Positions 1 through 9,041 of a stretch of 64,000 bases of DNA are shown one piece after another; positions within the stretch are counted from its first letter, which is position 1, and the number at the start of each line of letters is the position of its first letter. The position numbers were made by a program, and so were the translations under genes. The notes beneath the pieces are model-generated. The model saw only the letters and a list, made by a program, of their open reading frames with translations. It made no database searches and was not told the DNA's origin. Source of the DNA: Hyphomicrobiales bacterium (lineage in GTDB: Bacteria > Pseudomonadota > Alphaproteobacteria > Rhizobiales > CAJQND01); assembly GCA_028285595.1 (NCBI GenBank), contig JANQOW010000075.1:62001-126000 (forward strand). Direction: 5' to 3'.

Positions 1-1
1 G

Positions 2-94
2 GACTACCTTGCCAGATCGCAGCTCTATCCTGCCCCAAGCGCCGAGCTCGACAAGAAGATGCAAGACATCTGGACCGAGTTTTTGCAGAAATAG
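2..94 (+). CDS. ABC transporter periplasmic binding protein, C-terminal end only
   Basis: Only the last 30 residues are in the window; the frame is open to the left edge and stops with TAG at 92-94. The tail contains Tyr-Pro-Ala-Pro and ends in an amphipathic helix with a Trp (DIWTEFLQK), as spermidine/putrescine (PotD/PotF) binding proteins often end. The assignment rests mainly on position: it lies 27 bases before two PotB/PotC-type permeases and a PotA-type ATPase in the same direction, where the solute-binding protein of such an operon is expected. Substrate cannot be read from this fragment. Confidence 0.7.
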   Translation, partial: DYLARSQLYPAPSAELDKKMQDIWTEFLQK

Positions 95-121
95 TCCCTC
101 TGCCTGCACAGGTCAGTTGAG

Positions 122-988
122 ATGACCTCCCTTGCAAACCCAAACAGCGGCGAGCGTCACAAGGCGCTCGCCTTTGTTTTGCCGGCTGTGGTGTGGACGG
201 GCGCATTCTTCGTCATACCGTTCGCCTTCATGGCGGCCATGAGCCTTTGGAAACGTGTTGGCACCAAGACCGTGCAAACATGGTCGCTGGACAACTATTT
301 TGACTTCTTTGCCAAATCGCACTTTTTCGATGGGCTGCTGAACTCCCTGGAGATCACCCTGACGGTGACGCTCCTGTCCGTCCTGTTCGCCTACCCGCTG
401 GCTTGGATAATCGCTATGCGCGTGCCTGAACGGTGGCAGCGCGCCGCCCTTTTGCTCGCCATTTTGCCGTTCTGGACCTCATATGTGGTGCGGTCCTATG
501 CCTGGATGCTGGTGTTGGGCCGCTCCGGGATCATAAACCAGAGCCTCATGTCGGCGGGTATCATCGACGAGCCTCTGGAGCTTGCCTCCACGCGCGCGGC
601 AACCATCATCGGATTTGTCCATTTCTTCGTGATGCTGCTGACGCTCACCATCTATGCCAACCTCAAGCAACTATCACCGAACTATGCGCGCGCTGCTGCC
701 GACCTTGGTGCAAGCCCCTTGCGCACATTCATTCATGTCATTTTACCCCTCACCACTCCTGGGATCATGGTGGGCGCGTTCCTGACGTTTGCCTTGTGCA
801 TCGGCGACTACATCACGCCGCAGATTCTCGGAGGCAACAACGAGCTTGTGTTGCCGCAGATCATCATGTTGCAAATTGGCCGGCGCGCAGATCTGCCGGC
901 CGCGTCCGCGCTCGCAATCATACTGATGTTGATCGTGAGCCTCGTCTATTTGCTGTGTGCCCGTTGGTTGAAGTTGGAGCGCGCCTGA
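122..988 (+). CDS. PotB/PotH-like ABC transporter permease
   Basis: 288-residue inner-membrane permease of the polyamine/opine/iron ABC importer group. About six hydrophobic segments are visible, the first near residues 20-40. The cytoplasmic EAA-type loop lies around residues 195-215 (RAAADLGASPLRTFIHVILP), which docks on the ATPase. An ATG start follows the upstream stop by 27 bases, and the next permease begins 2 bases after this stop, so the genes form one operon. Length and order (binding protein, permease, permease, ATPase) match Pot-type importers. Substrate is inferred only as a polyamine-like or small organic cation. Confidence 0.9.
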   Translation: MTSLANPNSGERHKALAFVLPAVVWTGAFFVIPFAFMAAMSLWKRVGTKTVQTWSLDNYFDFFAKSHFFDGLLNSLEITLTVTLLSVLFAYPLAWIIAMRVPERWQRAALLLAILPFWTSYVVRSYAWMLVLGRSGIINQSLMSAGIIDEPLELASTRAATIIGFVHFFVMLLTLTIYANLKQLSPNYARAAADLGASPLRTFIHVILPLTTPGIMVGAFLTFALCIGDYITPQILGGNNELVLPQIIMLQIGRRADLPAASALAIILMLIVSLVYLLCARWLKLERA

Positions 989-990
989 TC

Positions 991-1779
991 ATGCGAAGGC
1001 GTTGGACAGATTGGCTGGGCGCCCTTTACGCCGCACTCCTCTACGGCTTCATCTTTTTGCCGGTGGGCGTGTTGGTGCTGTTTTCCTTCCAGAGCGGCCG
1101 ATTTCCCATACCGCCATTCAACGGACCTTCGTTGAAATGGTATCAAGCCGTGTTCGCAGACAGTTCTTTAACGGACGCGCTGGTCAACTCTCTTGTGGTT
1201 GCGCTGAGTTCTTCAGCGCTTGCCTGCGTTTTGGGGTTCCTGTCGGCATACGGTCTGGCCCGCTACAAACTGCCCGCGGCGGGCTTTCAGCGGGCGCTCA
1301 TCATCGCGCCGTTTACGGTGAGCTATCTGATCATCGGTCTTGGCTTGCTGATCACGTTCAATACGTTCGGCGTTTCGCGCTCCCTTTTCACTGTCGGCAT
1401 CGGCCATGTGGTGATCAACACACCACTGTGCTTTGCAATCATCTACAGCCAGATTGGGGACCATCAGGTCAATATAGAACGAGCGGCCCGGGACCTGGGG
1501 GCATCGGATCTGAAAGTCATGGCGTTGATCACAGCGCCGATGCTCGCGCCGGCCATCGCGGCAAGCTATTTCCTCTCGTTCACGTTCTCCTGGGACGAGT
1601 TCATCATAGCGTTCCTGCTCTCACGCTTTGAGGTCACGCTGCCGGTCGAAATCTGGAGCCTGCTGCGCTCGGGCCTCAACCCCAAAACCAATGCGGTCGG
1701 CTCCATAGTCTTCCTGTTCTCCGTGTTCATCCTTGTCGTCTTGGAATTCACCGTTTTTCGAAAGCACAAACGAAATTGA
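991..1779 (+). CDS. PotC/PotI-like ABC transporter permease
   Basis: 262-residue second permease of the importer. The frame is open further upstream, but the ATG at 991, 2 bases after the first permease's stop, gives a normal N-terminus: MRRR followed by a first hydrophobic segment at about residues 12-32. The EAA-type loop near residues 165-185 (ERAARDLGASDLKVMALI) is intact. FNGPSLKWY after segment 1 is typical of PotC proteins. The stop overlaps the ATPase start by four bases (TTGA), pointing to translational coupling. Confidence 0.92.
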   Translation: MRRRWTDWLGALYAALLYGFIFLPVGVLVLFSFQSGRFPIPPFNGPSLKWYQAVFADSSLTDALVNSLVVALSSSALACVLGFLSAYGLARYKLPAAGFQRALIIAPFTVSYLIIGLGLLITFNTFGVSRSLFTVGIGHVVINTPLCFAIIYSQIGDHQVNIERAARDLGASDLKVMALITAPMLAPAIAASYFLSFTFSWDEFIIAFLLSRFEVTLPVEIWSLLRSGLNPKTNAVGSIVFLFSVFILVVLEFTVFRKHKRN

Positions 1780-2873
1780 CAGCCGAAGTCACCATTGAAA
1801 ATGTCTCACACCGGTTCGGGCACTTTCTCGCGCTGGACGGCATTGATCTGACGATCAAAGCGGGTGAATTTGCCGTTCTGCTTGGGCCCTCCGGCTGCGG
1901 GAAAACCACGCTGCTGTCGCTCCTCGGCGGTTTCCTGACGCCTACCCAGGGCCGCCTTCTCATTGGCGGCACGGATATCACCCATCTGCCGCCCTCTGCC
2001 CGCCCCACCACAACCATGTTTCAGGACTATGCTCTTTTCCCGCACATGAGCTTGCTGGACAATGTGGGTTTTGGATTGCGCATGCGTGGCATCTCCCGCG
2101 CCGAACGCCACAAGAGGGCCGGAGAACTGCTTGAGTTGGTGGGGCTCCCGGACGTCGGCCTTAAGAAACCTCATGAACTGTCGGGCGGTCAGCGCCAACG
2201 GGTGGCCTTGGCACGGGCCTTGGCCGTTGAACCCGACGTGCTGCTGCTTGATGAGCCTCTTGGCGCCCTGGACCTAAAGCTTCGCCGCCAGATGCAGGAT
2301 GAGCTCAAAGCGATCCAGCGGCGCGTGGGCACGACCTTCATTCACGTGACCCATGATCAGGAGGAAGCCATGGCGATCGCTGACCTGATCATCGTCATGA
2401 GCGGTGGCCAACTTCAGCATGTGGGCAAACCTGAGGAGGTCTACCTTAGGCCAAACAACCGGTTCACAGCGGCTTTCATGGGTGAAGCAAACTTCATCCA
2501 AGGAACCGTGACAAAACGCAGCGCGAAATGGGTCGAGGTAGAACTGCCCGTCGGAACGCGTCGATTTCCAATCTCATCAATGATCAACGAAGAGTGTGAA
2601 ATCGGCGCGTCTATCGAGGTCTGCTTTCGGCCCGAACATGTAGAGCTCGCCGCCAAGACGACGAAAGCCTGCGATCTGGGCCAGGCCGTGATCAGGGATG
2701 TGGCCTTTTTCGGCACTCATCACCGGTGCCAGTTCCAAATCGATGCCCATGGCGAACAGATATTTATTGGACATTTGCCGCAAATTTTCGAACCGGCGAA
2801 CAAGAACAAGTTGCATGTGCTCTTAAACGCCTCAGACGCCATCATACTGCCTGCCCCTGGAACGTCCTCATGA
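1776..2873 (+). CDS. PotA-like ABC transporter ATPase
   Basis: 365-residue ATP-hydrolysing subunit of the importer. Walker A GPSGCGKTT lies at residues 37-45, the signature LSGGQRQR near 135, and Walker B with D-loop (LLLDEPLGALD) near 158; the switch His is in HVTHDQEEA. The C-terminal 120 residues fit a TOBE domain, as in PotA, where it can sense substrate or regulate. The start is TTG at 1776, overlapping the permease stop; no ATG exists at a sensible position. Its stop overlaps the next gene's ATG (ATGA), so five genes are tightly coupled. Confidence 0.93.
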   Translation: MTAEVTIENVSHRFGHFLALDGIDLTIKAGEFAVLLGPSGCGKTTLLSLLGGFLTPTQGRLLIGGTDITHLPPSARPTTTMFQDYALFPHMSLLDNVGFGLRMRGISRAERHKRAGELLELVGLPDVGLKKPHELSGGQRQRVALARALAVEPDVLLLDEPLGALDLKLRRQMQDELKAIQRRVGTTFIHVTHDQEEAMAIADLIIVMSGGQLQHVGKPEEVYLRPNNRFTAAFMGEANFIQGTVTKRSAKWVEVELPVGTRRFPISSMINEECEIGASIEVCFRPEHVELAAKTTKACDLGQAVIRDVAFFGTHHRCQFQIDAHGEQIFIGHLPQIFEPANKNKLHVLLNASDAIILPAPGTSS

Positions 2874-3640
2874 TCCGAATTTCCGAAGACCAATGGTACA
2901 GAACAACGCGCGTCGGTGATGACGTTACGCTCATTGATGAGCCGTTTATCACCCCATTTTACAGATGCAACATTTGGCATGTGCGCGGACGCGATCGCGA
3001 CATGCTCGTCGACAGTGGCATGGGCGTGGTTAGCCTGCGCGAGCACGTCCCTTTGGTCACCGAAAAGGCTTGCCTGGCTGTGGCCAGTCACACGCACTTC
3101 GATCACATCGGGTGCCATCATGAGTTTCCCGAGCGCATTGTGCATCACGCTGAAGCTGAACTCCTGGCGAACCCCACCCGGCTGAACACACTCGCCGATC
3201 CCTATGTGAGCGATGAGATTTTCACCGGCCTGCCGCCACAGCCTTATGTGTCTGCGGAATACTCAGTTCGTTCCGCTCCAGCGACCAGGCTTGTGGACGA
3301 CGGAGATGTCCTCGATTTAGGCGACCGGGTGTTTGAGGTGATACACACCCCAGGCCATTCACCCGGCGGCATCGCTCTGTGGGAAGCGGCAACGGGCATC
3401 TTGTTTTCCGGGGACATCGTTTATGATGGACCACTGATCGAAGACACTTATCACGCTGACGCAACAGACTATTTTCGCAGTATGAAGCGGCTGTTGGACT
3501 ATCCCGTCCGGCTTGTGCATGGCGGCCATTTCCCAAGTTATGGCGCAGAACGCCACCACGCCATTGTCAAAGCCTGGATCGAGGACAAGGAGGCGGCAGG
3601 CGCTGCGCCTACAGATATGCCCAACGGATCTATTGTCTGA
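2870..3640 (+). CDS. Metallo-beta-lactamase-fold hydrolase
   Basis: 256-residue zinc-dependent hydrolase of the MBL superfamily. The metal motif HTHFDHIG is at residues 74-81; further ligand motifs are H-T-P-G-H-S-P-G near 160, the SGDIVYDG strand, and a final GGHFP. The frame extends upstream, but ATG at 2870 overlapping the ATPase TGA is the natural start. There is no signal peptide, so it is cytoplasmic. The four-base overlap suggests it acts on the transporter's substrate or a derived thioester or lactone. Glyoxalase-II-like or lactonase activity are both possible; specificity cannot be told. Confidence 0.88.
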   Translation: MIRISEDQWYRTTRVGDDVTLIDEPFITPFYRCNIWHVRGRDRDMLVDSGMGVVSLREHVPLVTEKACLAVASHTHFDHIGCHHEFPERIVHHAEAELLANPTRLNTLADPYVSDEIFTGLPPQPYVSAEYSVRSAPATRLVDDGDVLDLGDRVFEVIHTPGHSPGGIALWEAATGILFSGDIVYDGPLIEDTYHADATDYFRSMKRLLDYPVRLVHGGHFPSYGAERHHAIVKAWIEDKEAAGAAPTDMPNGSIV

Positions 3641-3678
3641 TCTGCTTGGTGAAAACCGACGCGCAACTCAGATAAGCA

Positions 3679-3940
3679 ATGGCATCCGAAGTGCTCCGTG
3701 TCGTTCGCCCTGGAGGCTTGATCCTCATTCAAGACTGGAGGATGCGCGCAGGCTCGCGCGGAATTTGTTGAGTATCTCAATCTGTCATCAATCGTCTCTT
3801 CAAGCTTGGCCCCAGCAATCATCGCTGTAGGAACAGAAGCAGAAAAACACCAAACGCGTGGCTTAAACCTTGGAAACTCAACAGCCGTCGTTGGAAGTAG
3901 AACTCCGAACACTGCGCTGATACGATCAAACCGTCCGTGA
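3679..3940 (+). pseudogene. Remnant of a SAM-dependent methyltransferase, frameshifted
   Basis: From ATG at 3679 a short frame encodes SEVLRVVRPGGLILIQDW, the characteristic post-motif strand of class I methyltransferases (RVVRPGG), and then stops at 3769-3771. A +1-shifted frame (3740-3940) stays open for another 60 codons with a plausible acidic/hydrophobic pattern (AEFVEYLNL). A stop codon sits just upstream of the ATG, and the N-terminal SAM-binding motif is absent. I read this as a truncated, frameshifted relic. Chance similarity of a short stretch remains possible. Confidence 0.45.
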
Positions 3941-4026
3941 TCCCGTAGCTAACTGAGTTTTCCCTATCAAGCTCAAGATCATCGGCCAAATGAGACAAAG
4001 AAAATACAACACCGGAGGAACTGAAA

Positions 4027-5124
4027 TTGACTAGCGAACACAAACAAACAGATGCCCCACGTTTCGATCGTCGCAGTTTTCTTGCCGCCGCGGCCGGGAT
4101 TGCCGGTATCACTGCAATGCAGTCTGAGGCCTTTGCCCGGAATTTTGGGACCGGCGCAGAGCCCGTGCGCTATCCTGATCCCGACATTATCGGGCTGGAC
4201 GGACGCTTTCCCAAGCTCGGCAATACCCCCATTCGACGTCATCATCTGGGCACACTCTGGGCCGAGGGACCGGCGTGGAACGGCGTTGGACGCTATCTGA
4301 TCTGGTCGGATATTCCGAACGATGAGCAACTTCGCTGGACCGAGGAGGATGGTTCGGTCTCGCGCCGCTTCCGCTATCCCTCAGGCAATTCGAACGGCAA
4401 CACTTTCGACTATCAAGGCCGCCAGATCAGTTGCCAGCACGGACCGCGCAAGGTGGTTCGTTACGAGTATGACGGCTCCGTCACCGTGTTGGCTGAAAAG
4501 TTTGAGGGCAAGGAGTTCAACGCGCCCAACGATGCCATTGTGCATCCCAATGATGGCTCGATCTGGTTTACCGATCCAGGGTACGGCGGGCTCATGAACT
4601 ATGAAGGCAACCGGCTCAACACCGGATCGCCGCAGCCTGTCCGCAAAGAAGCCGTCTATCGGATTGACGGCAAGTCCGGCGCGATCACCAAGCTGACCGA
4701 TGCGCCCTTTAAGCCGAACGGTCTTTGCTTCTCCCATGACTACACCAAGCTGTATGTGGCTGACACGGGCCGCTCGCACTATCCGGAGGCCGAGAGCCAG
4801 ATCTGGGTGATGGACATCGATGGCGAGACGGTCAAAGGCGAGCGCCAGTTCGTCTCGATGACCATTGATGGCAAGACCGGATTCGCCGACGGAATTCGCG
4901 CCGACGAGGCCGGCAATATCTGGTCATCGGCAGGATGGGTTGGTGATGGTTATGACGGGGTACATTGCTTTGCCCCGAACGGCGACCGGATCGGCCAGAT
5001 CAAATTGCCGGAGATTTGCTCGAACGTTTGCTTTGGTGGCACCAAACGCAATCAGTTGTTCATGACGGCCAGCCAGTCTCTGTACTCCGTCTTTGTCGAA
5101 ACAACCGGCGCTCACATCACCTGA
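4027..5124 (+). CDS. Tat-exported SMP-30/gluconolactonase-family protein
   Basis: 365-residue six-bladed beta-propeller of the SMP-30/gluconolaconase/LRE-like family, which uses a divalent metal to open sugar lactones. A twin-arginine leader is clear: RRSFLA at residues 15-20, a hydrophobic core, and probable cleavage after AFA near residue 37, so the enzyme is periplasmic. Motifs include EGPAWNGVGRYLIWSDIPN, NAPNDAIVHPNDGSIWFTDPGYG and PNGLCFSHD, which carry the metal-ligand Glu, Asn and Asp positions. The start is TTG at 4027, with GGAGG 6-7 bases upstream. It is convergent with the next gene. Substrate unknown. Confidence 0.9.
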   Translation: MTSEHKQTDAPRFDRRSFLAAAAGIAGITAMQSEAFARNFGTGAEPVRYPDPDIIGLDGRFPKLGNTPIRRHHLGTLWAEGPAWNGVGRYLIWSDIPNDEQLRWTEEDGSVSRRFRYPSGNSNGNTFDYQGRQISCQHGPRKVVRYEYDGSVTVLAEKFEGKEFNAPNDAIVHPNDGSIWFTDPGYGGLMNYEGNRLNTGSPQPVRKEAVYRIDGKSGAITKLTDAPFKPNGLCFSHDYTKLYVADTGRSHYPEAESQIWVMDIDGETVKGERQFVSMTIDGKTGFADGIRADEAGNIWSSAGWVGDGYDGVHCFAPNGDRIGQIKLPEICSNVCFGGTKRNQLFMTASQSLYSVFVETTGAHIT

Positions 5125-5138
5125 GGAAAATGCGTCAA

Positions 5139-5174
5139 TGGCCTACTCTTGCAGCCTGATGCCAGAGTAGGCCA
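5139..5174. terminator. Bidirectional hairpin between convergent genes
   Basis: A perfect 11-bp inverted repeat, TGGCCTACTCT at 5139-5149 and AGAGTAGGCCA at 5164-5174, with a 14-base loop, lies between the convergent ends of the SMP-30 gene (5124) and the giant autotransporter-like gene (5199). No U-run follows on either strand, so it may work with Rho or as a 3' end stabiliser. Confidence 0.65.
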
Positions 5175-5198
5175 AGAGGGCTGCAGACCTCAAAGAGC

Positions 5199-8100
5199 TT
5201 AATCCAGATTAGTGTTGTCGCCAGGACCAAGCTGGACATCGTCAAGGTTGAGCGAGGTTCCGGGGGCAAGGCCTGCGGATGCGTCGACCGCGAGCGAAGA
5301 GGGTGTGTTTGTTACATCGATGAGGCTCGCGGTGTCGCCGCTGGCGAAACCGTCACCGAAGATGATGCGAGCCACCGAGGTACCATCAATCACGATACCG
5401 CGCTCCACGCCGGTGATGCGGCTTGGGGTGTCGTTAAGGTTTTCTGCACCGGTGAACTGCCCGATCTGAATAGACTGACCACCGGTCACTCTCATAAGGC
5501 TGATTCCCATGGAACCGGCGCGCCCGTCACCAGCGACGTTCAGCGATTTGAAGCGAACCGGTCCGAAAAGGGCCGAGTCACCGAACAACAGAGCGCCAAT
5601 ATGATTGGGCGTGTCAATCCGCACATCGCCAAAACTCAAAGCCCCACTGTCGCCAATGCCGATAGCCGGGCCAAGCCATGGTCTCGTCACATTGACGTTC
5701 CCGAACGTGACGGTTCCCGTGTTGTCGAAGAGATCGATCCCGCTGAATTGTGGCGCGTCGACCGTAACATTTCCAAAGCTGGCATCTCCGGTATTGCGCC
5801 CCATCAGGATCCCAAAGGCGGTACTTGGGCCAGTGTTCAAGTTGCCAAATTCAAACGAGCCGGCATTATCCATGAGATAGATACCATTAAGGACGTTTTC
5901 CGCATATACGTCGCCGAACTTGAAGCTCGCTGAAGAGTTTTGAATGGAAATGGCATCCACGCCGCTCTCCACCCTGACCGGACCCTTCACTGTGAAAGAA
6001 CCTGAAACATCATTCAGGAAAAGACCATAGAAGCCGTTGATTGAGCCAATTGTGCCTAAGAGTGCCACATCCGACAATGTCATATCGAGAATGACATTGC
6101 CTGCACCGGACCCATCGATCCAAACGGCGCTGCCGGCCTCGGCAAGCGTGCTTACCGAGCCGTCTTTAACGGTCAACTCGAATGAGCCTGGGATAACGGT
6201 GTTGCTGACGTGCAGCGCATCTTGACCGTTTGTGTGCACGTCCACCCTATCAAATGAGATTGCGCCGCCAGCTTCACGAAATCTGAGGCCTCTGCCGATT
6301 TGTCGATCATCCGGAGTACCGATGCTGACACTGGCGCCCGTCACCGGCTCGATTGCCGCTGTTTCTGGATTGGCATCAAACACCACGCCTTCGAAATTCA
6401 CCGCACCGCTCTGGTCACTGCCGGAACGCACCTGAACATTGCTGAACCCGGATACGGTTACGCGCCCTTGGCGATAACGGTTGCCCAGCGTCATTCCCAT
6501 CCTGGCTGCATCTATGCGCGTATCAGAAATATCGATCGACAGATCAGCACCGAGTGTGGTTTGAGCAAAAAGTCCATAGGTGCCGGAGATGCTTGAACTG
6601 GCAATACGGATGTCTGATCCCGGTTTGGTTGCCACAAAGGTCATGCCAGTCGACGGAGCGAACCATTGCTCCCAATCCGGCTGGCCTTCTGAAACCTCAA
6701 ATCCATAAATGTCCGTGGTCTGCGGCTCGCTGTCCGCGGTCAGGTTTTCCACCCGGACGTCGGTGTCCACTGCTGCCAATGCAAATACGGCGCCGGAAAT
6801 TAAGGACGCGCTGTCTGGCGAACCAATCGTCAGCAATCCGCCATTCCGCGCGGCGACACCGGCATCACCTGCTCTGATAATCAGCTTGGCAATAGCGGTG
6901 GTGGCATCCGGGCTGTTGTTGACCTCAAAGCCAGTGGCTCTGCTTCCTGCCCTGATGACCTCGCGAATGGCAACGCGCGTGGCTGTATTGTCGATCTCAA
7001 CCGAAGCAAACGAGAAATTTCCAGCAGACCCGTTTGTGATGTCCACGCCAGCACCGTCTCCGGAGAGCGTGATGTCGCCACCGAAGCGATAGGTGCCGTC
7101 CGCATCATCAAAACTGATACCTTGTCCAGTGGTTGCCGTGAGGGACCCGCCATTCGTGATGAGCGTGCCACTGTGGCCCTGCTCCACCCGCAACAGCTCA
7201 CCGGTACCGGTTTTCTGGCTCAGAGTGCCGTTTAACACAGCATTTGCGCTACCACCCTCCACGTGCACCACCGGTGCGCCCGAGCCTGAACCACCGATAA
7301 TGGAGACGCTCTCCTCAAAGGTGGCGGTTCCTGAAGATTGAGGCCCAAAATGAACGCCGCCGCCGGCTCCGCGGATAGTCATGTCGCTGAGCAATGTGGA
7401 CGATCCCAAATCTCCAGGGGCCGACACCGCTACGCCGCTGGTATTGTCAACATCGAGCCCGCGCACAACATTGTTAGACGTGAGCGTCAAGGTTCCGTTG
7501 AGTGTGGCCCGGCCGGTCTTGCTGGACAACGTGAGACGGCTCTTTGGCGCATCAGACAGGGGCACATCTGCCCCCTTTCCGTCGGGGTCTCCGATGACCT
7601 TTTGGGCATCAGCAGTCAAAGTCACATTGTCATTGATCGTGCCCGCGTCGTTTACGGCGAACAGGACATCGCCAGGCCCTGGCGTCATCCCGCTCGGCGC
7701 GCGTCCGGAAAACGCTTGGGACACAGTACAGGCATTGCCTGATGTGCAATCTCCTGTCCCCACCGGTGAGGCGGCAACCTCGAACACTTCAACGGTCTCG
7801 CCAGAGGCTTGGTCGCGTATCGGCGCGCCGGCACCAACAGTTACAGCCGGAGAGACAATATCCGTGTCCCGATACACAAAGCGCGTCATTTCTCGATCAA
7901 TGCCCCTCAGCCTGGGACGGCTGTTGTTGCCCCCAGGGGCAGAGTTCAAGGGCAAGCGGAGACGAAGGAAGCCATATCCCTCCGTGCCGCGAAGTTTGTC
8001 GTCCCGGACTTCACCGCCCACCACAAACTTGGCGTCACGCCAGCCCATGGCATTGTCGAACACGAGCTCCGTTCGAACGCGAGGGCCTTCGACGCGCGTT

Positions 8101-8900
8101 GACGCTCGCTCAAACCGGAAATATCCGGCATTCAAACCGAAAGAGAAGTCGTCACCTAGAGGCAGTCTGACGCCAGCTTCCACATCAAAGCCCGGCATGG
8201 CGCGTTCGACCAATGTGCCCGCACTGGTTAGCGTAATGCCAGTTAACGTCGCGCCGCTCACTCCATTGCCAATCTGGTATTGCTTGGATTGCGGAATGTA
8301 TCCGTTTGCCCGGAACTCAAACATTTCAGTCAGGAGCTCGACCCCAATCGTGCCCTGCTTAAACGTGTTGCCGTAGGCGCTGTTTCGAATGTCGAAGAAA
8401 CCATATAGCCCCAAAATGCTGTCTTGACCGAAAAACAGATCAGGGACGATATGGCGAAATCCCAGCCCGAAGTTGCCTTCTTGGATCGGGTCAGAGGTAA
8501 ACACGCCGCGCGCATTGGCAAAAACCAGCCAGTTGCGGCGTTGAAGCAGCGGCACAAAGAAATCCGCCTTACCAACAATGCGCTCTGTGCCGGGCTTGGC
8601 GATCAGCTCAACATGCGGGAACCATTTGGCAATATGGGCAGAACTGCTGCCATCGACGGCAGCCGGAACGATCAGGGGCAGATCGGACAACCGTGTATCA
8701 AGCGACCTCTGCTGCTCCGGGTCCAAAGTCTGTGGCGCGTACTGCTCAGCCCCTGCGTCGGAGCTGAGCGCCACGCACGAAACCGCGAGGCTGGCGACCA
8801 CAACGGTCGTGGCCATAAAGCTTGTTACCAGACCATCACACCGCCGGTAGGAAGTCGATTGAAAGTAACGAGTGAGTCGAAGCCAAGATGAAATGCGCAA
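5199..8900 (-). CDS. Inverse-autotransporter-like outer-membrane protein with beta-helix passenger
   Basis: 1233-residue exported surface protein. A hydrophobic signal segment lies at residues 28-50, with a possible cleavage after DAGA. Residues about 95-320 alternate polar and hydrophobic strands rich in G, F and Y (LGFRHIVPDLFFGQDSILG, LYGFFDIRNSAYGNTFKQG), resembling the N-terminal barrel of intimin/invasin-type (type Ve) autotransporters, and end with a linker IDREMTRFVYRDTDIV. The rest (about 380-1233) is a long right-handed beta-helix-like passenger, with repeated Gly/Asn/Thr-rich turns and several 22-27-residue units carrying FGN/FGD in the last third. No Ig-like or LysM domain is visible. 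The start is TTG at 8900 with GGGGA upstream; ATG at 8816 is an alternative giving a shorter leader. Likely adhesin. Confidence 0.8.
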   Translation of the reverse strand: MRISSWLRLTRYFQSTSYRRCDGLVTSFMATTVVVASLAVSCVALSSDAGAEQYAPQTLDPEQQRSLDTRLSDLPLIVPAAVDGSSSAHIAKWFPHVELIAKPGTERIVGKADFFVPLLQRRNWLVFANARGVFTSDPIQEGNFGLGFRHIVPDLFFGQDSILGLYGFFDIRNSAYGNTFKQGTIGVELLTEMFEFRANGYIPQSKQYQIGNGVSGATLTGITLTSAGTLVERAMPGFDVEAGVRLPLGDDFSFGLNAGYFRFERASTRVEGPRVRTELVFDNAMGWRDAKFVVGGEVRDDKLRGTEGYGFLRLRLPLNSAPGGNNSRPRLRGIDREMTRFVYRDTDIVSPAVTVGAGAPIRDQASGETVEVFEVAASPVGTGDCTSGNACTVSQAFSGRAPSGMTPGPGDVLFAVNDAGTINDNVTLTADAQKVIGDPDGKGADVPLSDAPKSRLTLSSKTGRATLNGTLTLTSNNVVRGLDVDNTSGVAVSAPGDLGSSTLLSDMTIRGAGGGVHFGPQSSGTATFEESVSIIGGSGSGAPVVHVEGGSANAVLNGTLSQKTGTGELLRVEQGHSGTLITNGGSLTATTGQGISFDDADGTYRFGGDITLSGDGAGVDITNGSAGNFSFASVEIDNTATRVAIREVIRAGSRATGFEVNNSPDATTAIAKLIIRAGDAGVAARNGGLLTIGSPDSASLISGAVFALAAVDTDVRVENLTADSEPQTTDIYGFEVSEGQPDWEQWFAPSTGMTFVATKPGSDIRIASSSISGTYGLFAQTTLGADLSIDISDTRIDAARMGMTLGNRYRQGRVTVSGFSNVQVRSGSDQSGAVNFEGVVFDANPETAAIEPVTGASVSIGTPDDRQIGRGLRFREAGGAISFDRVDVHTNGQDALHVSNTVIPGSFELTVKDGSVSTLAEAGSAVWIDGSGAGNVILDMTLSDVALLGTIGSINGFYGLFLNDVSGSFTVKGPVRVESGVDAISIQNSSASFKFGDVYAENVLNGIYLMDNAGSFEFGNLNTGPSTAFGILMGRNTGDASFGNVTVDAPQFSGIDLFDNTGTVTFGNVNVTRPWLGPAIGIGDSGALSFGDVRIDTPNHIGALLFGDSALFGPVRFKSLNVAGDGRAGSMGISLMRVTGGQSIQIGQFTGAENLNDTPSRITGVERGIVIDGTSVARIIFGDGFASGDTASLIDVTNTPSSLAVDASAGLAPGTSLNLDDVQLGPGDNTNLD

Positions 8901-9041
8901 TTGTTTTCCCCGGCACCCAAGCGAAACAGCGCCTCAAGATAGGCAGCCTCGCACCCTACTGATCCCTGGCAATTGATACGAAAACCATGGTTAATGCAAC
9001 GTAAAAAACAACGCAAGGTTGCAGTTTTTTCGAGGACGTCG

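Noticed and set aside
433..990. Upstream extension of the second permease frame
   Set aside because: It would overlap the whole second half of the first permease with non-permease sequence; ATG at 991 is the natural start.
7381..8376. 331-codon open frame antisense to the autotransporter gene
   Set aside because: Ser/Pro/Thr-rich composition is the mirror of the sense strand's Gly/Thr/Asp codons; no motif and no start signal.
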